NCBI GenBank assembly: GCA_937872515.1
Contig: CALMSX010000116.1
Coordinates: forward strand, 1-64,000
From: an uncultured Bacteroidota bacterium
GTDB taxonomy: Bacteria > Bacteroidota > Bacteroidia > Chitinophagales > Saprospiraceae
DNA length: 64,000 nucleotides
Direction: 5' to 3'
Shown here: one piece after another, positions 54,401 to 61,394 of the stretch
Layout of the letters: every line of letters begins with the position of its first letter
Numbering within the stretch: position 1 is the stretch's first letter
The notes under the pieces: generated by a model
Told to the model about the DNA's origin: nothing
What the model saw: the letters and a program-made list of their open reading frames with translations, nothing else
The model's database searches: none
Made by a program: the position numbers and the translations under genes

Positions 54401-57400
54401 CCATACAACTTTGATTTACCGGAAGGATACCCCAATATTTCTGCGGGTACCACAGTTGTAGGTGATAAAATCATGCTCAACAACCCCAGAACAAGATGGG
54501 GGGGCATCATGCGTTATTTCCAGAATACAGATTTTGAAGCCAACAATTATCAATTCATAGAATTTTGGGTATTGAATCCATTTTTGGATAAAGATGGCAA
54601 TCCGGAAGCCACCAATGAAGACGGTGAAATCGTGTTTCAGTTGGGCAACGTGTCAGAAGATGTGATACGCGACAACCTTCAGTTTTTTGAAAATGGTCTG
54701 CCTACTTCTACTGAGCCCAATATTCCGGTTAAAAAAACCAACTATGGCAAGGTGCCATTGGTGCCTCCCATCATCAGCAATTTCGCCCTGGAAAATATAC
54801 CTGTTCAAGACATCGGATTTGATGGGATGAGCGATGATGAAGAAAGAATCAAATTTGAAAGTTGGGTCAACCGATATCCCGATATCAAGGGTATCATCAA
54901 TGAGGATCCATCGGGTGATAATTTTGTTTTTTACAATGATGAAAAGCTCAATGGACTCGATATGGTTACCAGGATGGCTGACTTCTGTGGTCCTGAAGGA
55001 AACACACCTGAGGAAAGCAATTTTGATAACAATAGATTTTACAGAGGAAGCAGAACACCCGATAGTGAAGACCTGAACAATGACCGCTCTCTTAACCAGG
55101 GAGAAGCTTTTTATGAATACAGGATTAAGGTTAAAAACCTGAATGGTGAAATAGATACCCTCAATTCACAGTATTACAAACAATACAAGCAGGTAAATGA
55201 AAGAGAAAAATGGTATCGTTTTGTGGTGCCACTCAACAAGTTTACTTCTTCGCAAAACATCACCGGTTTCAGGGCCATCCAGTTTATGCGTATGTATTTC
55301 ACCAATTTTGAAAAGCAGAAAACTTTCCGTTTTGCTGAATTTCAGTTGGTCCGAAACCAGTGGAGGATTTCTCCTCAGGGTTCGTGCAAAGATGGTGACA
55401 AACCCTTTGTATCTATTGATGAGGTAGGGGTGGAAGAAAATTCAAGTCGTACACCATTCAACTACAAAGCAAGCCCCGGTATTACCCAGGAGAGGCTCAA
55501 CAGCAGTCTTGGATCCAATCTTTTACAAGATGAAAAGTCGTTGGCCATTAACTTCTGTAATCTGCAACAAGGTGCTCCTGGTTGTGATGTAGCGATCAAT
55601 AAGTTGGGTAATATAGACCTGAACCTATACGAACGCCTCCAGATGTTTGTACACGCTGAATCCATGAGAGATGTCAATTTTGAACAAGGAGATGTTTCTG
55701 TGTATATCAAACTTGGAAAAGACCTCAACACCAATTACTACGAATATGTATTGCCATTGAAGTCGAGTGTCTTTGATGACCAATCGATAGCCAATATATG
55801 GCCCGACACCAATAAAATTGACATTCCATTAAAAGGCTTTACGGAATTAAAAAAGGCCAGGCTGGTGGATGGATCGATATCCGAGATGGCAGATCCCGAC
55901 AATGAAGGTGCTAAATTTGTAATGAAAGGACTGCCCAGCCTGGGTTATATTAAAATAATTGAGATTGGGGTGCGCAACACTTCCAAAGAAAATAAGTCAT
56001 TGTGTGGCCAGATTTGGGTCAATGAATTGCGGGCTAGTGGTCTGAACGAAAAAGGAGCGTGGGCAGCCCAGGCAAAGGCGCAAGTGAAGCTGGCGGATTT
56101 AGGAGATATCAACATTGCCGGTAGTTATAGCAGTGTGGGCTTTGGTAGTTTGGACCAACGTTTGCTTGAAAGATCAAGGGATGAAATTTACCAGTATGAC
56201 GTATCGACATCCCTGCAAGTGGGCAAATTGTTGCCTAAGTTTATGGCATTGAGTCTGCCCTTTTTTGCCTCTTATTCCAAGTCTGTTAAAACACCTCAGT
56301 TTGACCCCTATCAGAGAGATTTGAAAGTAGAGGAATTGTTGGAGGTAACGCCTGATGCTGAAAAGCAGAATGTTATTGACAGGGCCAAAGAAACCACCAC
56401 CATCACCTCCTATAATTTTACCAACATTAAAAAAGAAGACGGGAAAGGTGGAAAGCCATGGAGTGTAGAAAATTTAAGTGCAACCTACGCCTTTACCAAG
56501 ACCGAAAAAACGGATCCGATTATCAAAGAGGATGTTACCACGGAAAGAAAGGTGGGCTTAGAATATGGCTTCACCAACAAGCCCAAGTACATACAGCCAC
56601 TTAAGTCCATCAAGTCAAAATCACTTAAGCTGATTTCAGAGTTCAATTTTAATCCCCTGCCAACCAGCATTGGATTCAATACCAATATGGACCGTTACAT
56701 CAATTACAGGACCTTTAGATTGCCCAGCTCACCGGTATTCAGGTTTGATGACAGGAGGTTTAAATGGGAAAGGAACTACAATCTGGACTGGGACTTTACC
56801 AAGTCGTTGCGACTCAATTTTAAAGCCAACGTAACAGCTGTAGTCGATGAGTTAAGACAGGTGGGCATTGCCGATGATCCGGCAGACAGAAACTGGGTCA
56901 ACGCTGAGGGCAGATTGGCCAGCTCGGATACCCTTGATCAATACCGCAACAACAGCCTTGCCAAGTTTGGAAGGAGGAAAAACTATACCCACAACATTGG
57001 GTTAACCTATAAAATTCCAATCAGTTACCTGCCTATGATGGATTGGGTTACAGCTTCTGCAGATTATAAGGCTACATACGCCTGGACAGCAGGGCCACTT
57101 ATCTACATTGACGATGATTTGAACAGACCGGGCAACGTAATTCAAAATACCCAAAATAGATCTGTCAATGCCACTTTTTCATTTGACAAGTTATACAGTA
57201 AATGGGGTTATCTTAAAAAGATAGAGAGTGGGGCCCCTAAGAGCAAATCAAAGCGCAGCAGTCGCAAAAAAGAAGAAGAGGGGGGCTTAGGTGCGGGGAC
57301 CGGCCGGGAAGAAGAGGGAAAAGAAGGCAAGGAAGGAAAAGAAGACAAGGACGAAAAAGACAAGGATAAAAAGAAAGAAAAGAAAGACAGAGATCCCAGC

Positions 57401-58912
57401 ACCTTTGAGCGCATCCTGATCAGGCCATTGTTGGCCTTGAGATCGGTTAAGTTCTCTTACAAAGAAGATTTGGGAACCCTGATTCCCGGCTTTATGCCAG
57501 AGGCTTCACTGCTTGGATTGTCAGATGGATTCAGTGCACCAGGTTGGCAATTTGCTGCCGGCTTGCAGCCCGATTTGGACAAAAGCAACCTTAGAAATTA
57601 TCTGCAAACCAATCAGGCCTGGTTCAACAGGAGTGTGGCGTTCAATGATCAGATCACCCAAACCAAGAGGCAGAACATCAATGCAAAGATTGCCATTGAG
57701 CCTTTTAAAGATTTTAAAATTGATGTGGATTTCAACAAAGACTACCGCAATTCCCATTCAGAGTTGTTTAAATACAAGGACAACTTTATGCAAATTTCGC
57801 CGGTAGATGTGGGATCATTTGAAGCCACCTATTCCTCTCTAAGCACCTTGTGGGATAATTCAGAAGACCTGGTAGCCACATTTAAAGCCAACAGGGCAGT
57901 GGTGTCGCATAGGTTGAAAAATTACAATCCGGCAGAACACCCGGATTATGAAGGCTATGCTTACGGTTATGGACCTACGCATTACAATGTAGTGGTGCCA
58001 TCCTTTTTGGCTGCCTACAGGGGCGTAAATGTGAACAATGAAACACTCAACCTGGAGGGTGATTTTAAATCTTACGACTATATACCAAGACCCAACTGGA
58101 TATTGAGGTACGATGGACTGAGCAAATTGCCATGGTTTAAAAACTGGCTCAATAGTTTTAGTTTAAAACATGGATATAAATCTACACTGGCAGTTTCTGA
58201 TTTCAGAAGTCAGCCCTCCTTTGATGCCAACCAGGAATTTAAAACCAATGAAAACAACTATTACTCCAGGATAGAAATTTCAACCGTGATGATCAAGGAA
58301 GAATTTAGCCCTTTGATCGGTATTGACCTGAAGACCAAAAACAACATGGAAATCAAGTTTGAATACAAAAAGGGAAGAACCCTTGATCTGAGGGCATCTA
58401 CCAGTGAGTTGAATGAAACCCTGAGCACAGGAGTGGTATTTGGATTTGGTTACGTAATTGACAACTTCAAAGGATTTGGAGGCGGCAAAAAGCGACCAGT
58501 GAGAAGTAAGAGAGGAGCAGATGGCAGTACCGACGACGACAAAAAGGGCGACGACAAAGGAGCTGCCAGCGGAGGTCTTAACAGTGGAGGAGGCAGAGGT
58601 GACAAAAACCAGGCTGGCGGCGACAAGACGGGTTCTGCTACCGGCAAGGGCAAAAAGCTGACCATTAACTGTGACTTTTCATTTAAGGATGACGTAACCC
58701 AAAACTATAAATACAGCGTTGAATCAAAAACAGAGCCTGAAAAAGCAAGGGGAACCCAAACCATCCAGGTAAGCCCCAATATTGAATACCAGATGTATAA
58801 AAACCTGGCATTGCGACTCTATTTTGAATACCAGCGCACAGCGCCAAAAGTAGCAACCAACGTAACGGTCAATATGTCATCGGGTATAGTGGTGAGGTAC
58901 ATGTTTAATTAA
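51419..58912 (+). CDS. sprA: T9SS translocon outer-membrane protein SprA
   Basis: About 2497 aa. SprA (Sov in Porphyromonas) is the giant 36-strand barrel through which T9SS cargo crosses the outer membrane. A hydrophobic signal region lies at about residues 36-55 (KILCCFSVAVFYLVAG). Recognisable features: LTVDGNVGTKLKLNFNYDAQ, VSLPLKGNLIQGAQSLMGIK and VNIDDFEGSVS, and a C-terminal strand ending VVRYMFN. Two charged insertions occur, at about 1939-1996 (Lys/Glu/Asp runs) and 2355-2415 (Gly/Lys/Asp-rich). Start taken as the ATG overlapping the ruvA stop; a later Met (51485) is possible. ruvA-sprA adjacency is found in other Bacteroidota. Confidence 0.96.
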   Translation: MKKEEYMHTTNHKIRLTKLNLNMRTFRSDAYMIHKILCCFSVAVFYLVAGQMKGANLPDPYLPAFRLTKHKMAPDTIPLNDRKGDFIFDKSKNPFDINTGIIEQKVEYDVATGKYIIYEKIGDEYYRTPTYMTFDEYLDWKAKEQEREYFANLAGIQSNKKSGSGKIDPMSRIDISKSLIDRLFGGTEVNVKPQGGIDLTLGFFSYYLTRSNFGQRSPWNFLDPVDIKPRLTVDGNVGTKLKLNFNYDAQSSFNFDQKIKLQYDSEAFSEDDIIKKIEAGNVSLPLKGNLIQGAQSLMGIKTDLQFGHLRMTLLASQQQSKQNNVKVQNGASIVEFDDITADQYDENRHFFLSHYNRETYERSLKNLPQVLTPFRISQIEVWISDDRPDYQPGQTFIAAIADLAEPNIAKYNNPSGTLFPPSPFISDNLKDSEGKVLAENRVNGLYAELIKNDTISSQDKTSTLLRTEFGMTQIRDFEIFRGRLLNSSEYTYHPQLGYISLNIKLRPNQVLGVAYKYYYNEKCDSVFTVGQLAGQSQETSEIRTSSPNQNEDDASPSKVMFVKLLKSSNQQVRLPSWDLMMKNVYNLKTNQLNKEGFQFDIYYEDDFSDGSLKKFIPERPDVPLLNIFNLDTLNRFGDPQSDGIFDYVPGLTVLEKSGSIIFPVLEPFGSSLDSLLKGIPNASKYKYQELYDSTVTVARLTPEKNKFVMVGKVKSNSTGEIPLGPFVPRNGVKVTAGTITLIEGVDYEIDYSLGKLRILNPAYLAQGTPINVNYEDQSAFSSLNKTMLGIRLDYDFSKKFTMGATFLKLKERPFTQKVNLGDDPISNKIYGLDFSYSDKSTWITRVLDRLPFYSTKEESAISLSAEAAYLKPGHNKYINSQADANDQGGLVNIDDFEGSVSGFTLGGFNTNSWALSSTPPEFREAELTNDLRYGANRAKLSWYQIDQSVNQSEADRSHPYSRLVLQTDLFKRQVQTGINQLFTFDISYYPEIRGPYNFDLPEGYPNISAGTTVVGDKIMLNNPRTRWGGIMRYFQNTDFEANNYQFIEFWVLNPFLDKDGNPEATNEDGEIVFQLGNVSEDVIRDNLQFFENGLPTSTEPNIPVKKTNYGKVPLVPPIISNFALENIPVQDIGFDGMSDDEERIKFESWVNRYPDIKGIINEDPSGDNFVFYNDEKLNGLDMVTRMADFCGPEGNTPEESNFDNNRFYRGSRTPDSEDLNNDRSLNQGEAFYEYRIKVKNLNGEIDTLNSQYYKQYKQVNEREKWYRFVVPLNKFTSSQNITGFRAIQFMRMYFTNFEKQKTFRFAEFQLVRNQWRISPQGSCKDGDKPFVSIDEVGVEENSSRTPFNYKASPGITQERLNSSLGSNLLQDEKSLAINFCNLQQGAPGCDVAINKLGNIDLNLYERLQMFVHAESMRDVNFEQGDVSVYIKLGKDLNTNYYEYVLPLKSSVFDDQSIANIWPDTNKIDIPLKGFTELKKARLVDGSISEMADPDNEGAKFVMKGLPSLGYIKIIEIGVRNTSKENKSLCGQIWVNELRASGLNEKGAWAAQAKAQVKLADLGDINIAGSYSSVGFGSLDQRLLERSRDEIYQYDVSTSLQVGKLLPKFMALSLPFFASYSKSVKTPQFDPYQRDLKVEELLEVTPDAEKQNVIDRAKETTTITSYNFTNIKKEDGKGGKPWSVENLSATYAFTKTEKTDPIIKEDVTTERKVGLEYGFTNKPKYIQPLKSIKSKSLKLISEFNFNPLPTSIGFNTNMDRYINYRTFRLPSSPVFRFDDRRFKWERNYNLDWDFTKSLRLNFKANVTAVVDELRQVGIADDPADRNWVNAEGRLASSDTLDQYRNNSLAKFGRRKNYTHNIGLTYKIPISYLPMMDWVTASADYKATYAWTAGPLIYIDDDLNRPGNVIQNTQNRSVNATFSFDKLYSKWGYLKKIESGAPKSKSKRSSRKKEEEGGLGAGTGREEEGKEGKEGKEDKDEKDKDKKKEKKDRDPSTFERILIRPLLALRSVKFSYKEDLGTLIPGFMPEASLLGLSDGFSAPGWQFAAGLQPDLDKSNLRNYLQTNQAWFNRSVAFNDQITQTKRQNINAKIAIEPFKDFKIDVDFNKDYRNSHSELFKYKDNFMQISPVDVGSFEATYSSLSTLWDNSEDLVATFKANRAVVSHRLKNYNPAEHPDYEGYAYGYGPTHYNVVVPSFLAAYRGVNVNNETLNLEGDFKSYDYIPRPNWILRYDGLSKLPWFKNWLNSFSLKHGYKSTLAVSDFRSQPSFDANQEFKTNENNYYSRIEISTVMIKEEFSPLIGIDLKTKNNMEIKFEYKKGRTLDLRASTSELNETLSTGVVFGFGYVIDNFKGFGGGKKRPVRSKRGADGSTDDDKKGDDKGAASGGLNSGGGRGDKNQAGGDKTGSATGKGKKLTINCDFSFKDDVTQNYKYSVESKTEPEKARGTQTIQVSPNIEYQMYKNLALRLYFEYQRTAPKVATNVTVNMSSGIVVRYMFN

Positions 58913-58920
58913 TCACAAAC

Positions 58921-60342
58921 ATGAGCAGGCGGTCGACCATCATAATAATGATCCTCATGAGCATAGCCTTACTGGGGGTCAGTGTTATTCAGTTTTTCTG
59001 GATCAAATGGTCGTTGAACATCAAAGAAAACAATTTTAACAACCAGGTATACCAGGCCATTAACTTTGTTAAAATCAGGTTGCTTGAAGATGTAGAGACC
59101 AAGGAATTTTATCAGACCTACCTACAGCAAAAAAAAGGGGATGTGCATTTGCAAAACATCCTCAAAGGGAGTGATGGATGGGGTAAACAACAGCTGGAAT
59201 ATGAGTTGAGAAACAACCTGCTTTTGATTAAACCCGATGAATTTATTGAAAATATAGACATCAAAAAGCTGGATGAGTACCTGATGACCGAGTTGAGCAA
59301 TCAGGGCATCAACATAGACTATGAGTACGGTATATTTTCAAAAGAGACCCAGAGTTTTTTTATCCTGAATGGCAATTATGTAGCAGAAATTGGTGATGGT
59401 TCTCAGATGTCGAAGGTACAGTCGAGTCCTGGCTTGAGAGAAACCGAGTATAAGATTCCGATATTTGATGTGCACGACAAAGACGAACCTGGATATCTCT
59501 ACTTATTTTTCCCTAAAAAAACCGGGGTTTTGTGGAAAGAAGTATGGAAGATCCTGGCTGTATCTATCTTTTTTACCGGCTTGATTCTTTTTTGTTTCCT
59601 CTATACCTTATCGGTTATTTTCCAGCAAAAGAAGACTTCGGAAATCAAGAATGACTTTATCAACAACATGACCCACGAGTTTAAGACGCCAATTGCCACT
59701 ATATCATTGGCCACTGATTCGATCCAAAGTCCGATGATTATGGGCAATGAGGTCAAGATGAAGAAGTTTTTGGGCATCATAAAAGAAGAAAACCGGCGCA
59801 TGCTAAGGCAGGTGGAAAAGGTGTTGCAGATGGCGCAGATTGACAGAAAAGAGATTGCGCTCAAACCCACAAAAATCAATATCAATGAGCTGGTTAGCCA
59901 GTCAGCCCACCATGCTGAACTTAAAGTAACAGAAAGAGGGGGCAGTATAGATGTGAGATTGGGTGCTAAAAGAGAGATCATTGAAGCAGATCAGAACCAC
60001 GTTTCCAATATCATTGCCAACTTGTTAGACAATGCTGAAAAATATTGTCCGGAGGAGCCTACCATCATCGTTGAAACACACGATGATAAAGACGGAGTAA
60101 AAATATCCATAACAGACAATGGAATTGGCATCCCAAAGGAGTCGTTGAAGCATATTTTCGAAAAATTTTACAGGGTGCATACCGGTAATATCCACGATGT
60201 AAAAGGGTTTGGACTGGGTCTAAGCTATGTAAAAGCGATTGTAGATGCGCATGGTGGAAGGGTCACTGTGAAGTCGGAACCGGGAAAAGGAAGTACCTTT
60301 ACCCTGTTTTTACCCTTCAGACCAAGCAAGCGAGAGGTATAA
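58921..60342 (+). CDS. Sensor histidine kinase
   Basis: 473 aa. Transmembrane segments at about 5-27 and 208-232 enclose a periplasmic sensor of about 180 aa with no recognised fold. HisKA has phospho-acceptor His252 in NNMTHEFKTPIATI; the ATPase domain has N box NLLDNAEKY, G1 DNGIGIP, F box EKFYRV and G2 GFGLGLSYV. Resembles the RprX-type kinases of the phylum. It starts 8 bp after sprA and is followed by its partner regulator, which suggests a link to envelope or T9SS stress (inferred). Confidence 0.93.
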   Translation: MSRRSTIIIMILMSIALLGVSVIQFFWIKWSLNIKENNFNNQVYQAINFVKIRLLEDVETKEFYQTYLQQKKGDVHLQNILKGSDGWGKQQLEYELRNNLLLIKPDEFIENIDIKKLDEYLMTELSNQGINIDYEYGIFSKETQSFFILNGNYVAEIGDGSQMSKVQSSPGLRETEYKIPIFDVHDKDEPGYLYLFFPKKTGVLWKEVWKILAVSIFFTGLILFCFLYTLSVIFQQKKTSEIKNDFINNMTHEFKTPIATISLATDSIQSPMIMGNEVKMKKFLGIIKEENRRMLRQVEKVLQMAQIDRKEIALKPTKININELVSQSAHHAELKVTERGGSIDVRLGAKREIIEADQNHVSNIIANLLDNAEKYCPEEPTIIVETHDDKDGVKISITDNGIGIPKESLKHIFEKFYRVHTGNIHDVKGFGLGLSYVKAIVDAHGGRVTVKSEPGKGSTFTLFLPFRPSKREV

Positions 60343-60469
60343 ATAATTGAAATTAAACTAAGTATAAATTATATTTTTATTATATATTAATATCTGATAA
60401 AAATAGAGTACTAAGACTAACTAAAATTTGAAAAACAACGTTTATAGTAAAAACACAAACGAAAGGGGC

Positions 60470-61174
60470 ATGACAAGTAGAATTTTACTGGTAGAAGATG
60501 ACAGAAATTTTGGAGATGTATTGAGATCATACCTGGAAATGCATGATTTTGAGGTCAATTTGGCCACAGATGGAGAAGCAGGTTTGATTGAATTCAACAA
60601 AGGAAGTTACGATTTGTGCATTTTTGATGTCATGATGCCCAAAAAGGATGGATTTACACTTGCCAAGGAGATTCGCGACAAAGGGGCTGTTACCCCCATC
60701 ATTTTTTTAACGGCAAAGAGCTTGAAAGAAGATGTTTTAGAGGGATTTAAGATCGGCGCTGACGATTATATTACCAAGCCCTTCAATTCTGAGGAATTGC
60801 TGTATCGCATTATGGCCATTTTAAAGAGGTCATCCAAGGTTGGAGAAACCAAAGAAGATCCAAAAGAGTTTGTCATTGGAGGTTATGTTTTCAATTATCC
60901 TTTGAGAACCCTTATCTATAAAGATGGTGAATACCAGGAAAAACTATCACCCAAAGAGGCTCATTTGCTCAAAATGTTTTGTCTTGCCAAAAATGATGTG
61001 CTGGAGCGATCAGAAGCACTCAAAAAGATTTGGGGAGAAGACAATTATTTCACTGCCAGGAGTATGGATGTATTTGTGACCAAGTTGCGCAAGTACCTGA
61101 GCAAAGATGAGACCATCGAAATAGCCAATATTCATGGAAACGGCTTCAGATTGATTGAAAAGAATACAATTTAG
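60470..61174 (+). CDS. OmpR/PhoB-family response regulator
   Basis: About 234 aa from MTSRILLVEDDRNFGDVL; a TTG start at 60428 would add 14 residues with no clear role. Receiver domain: acidic pair ED at 10-11, phospho-acceptor Asp53 in LCIFDVMMPKKDG, Thr in FLTAK, Lys103 in YITKPF. C-terminal winged helix with LSPKEAHLLKMFCLAKND and TARSMDVFVTKLRKYLS. It acts with the kinase just upstream. Confidence 0.95.
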   Translation: MTSRILLVEDDRNFGDVLRSYLEMHDFEVNLATDGEAGLIEFNKGSYDLCIFDVMMPKKDGFTLAKEIRDKGAVTPIIFLTAKSLKEDVLEGFKIGADDYITKPFNSEELLYRIMAILKRSSKVGETKEDPKEFVIGGYVFNYPLRTLIYKDGEYQEKLSPKEAHLLKMFCLAKNDVLERSEALKKIWGEDNYFTARSMDVFVTKLRKYLSKDETIEIANIHGNGFRLIEKNTI

Positions 61175-61365
61175 GTCGGCTTTTTGTGTTTTTTGGTCAT
61201 TTTTTGTGGAAAACGTGCTCTAAAATTGGATAAATCTGAATTTTCATTTGTCGGCATGGCGTCATAAATGTCTTATTATCCATCTGTTATATATTTCCAA
61301 AAATTATATTAATGAAATGTTAATATATTTTACAAGGGCTTAACATAGCTCTCGGACAATAGCTA

Positions 61366-61374
61366 TAAATTTGT
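61366..61374 (+). promoter_or_regulatory. -7 box of the Oar-like receptor gene
   Basis: TAAATTTGT, matching TAnnTTTG; leader of about 17 bases to the ATG at 61395. No -33 TTG at standard spacing. Confidence 0.5.
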
Positions 61375-61394
61375 AGCTCAAAACAGTACAAATT

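Noticed and set aside
12350..61174. Prophage or integrative element
   Set aside because: No integrase, phage structural genes, attachment repeats near tRNA-Val, or change in gene style; only the IS256 copy at the left is mobile.
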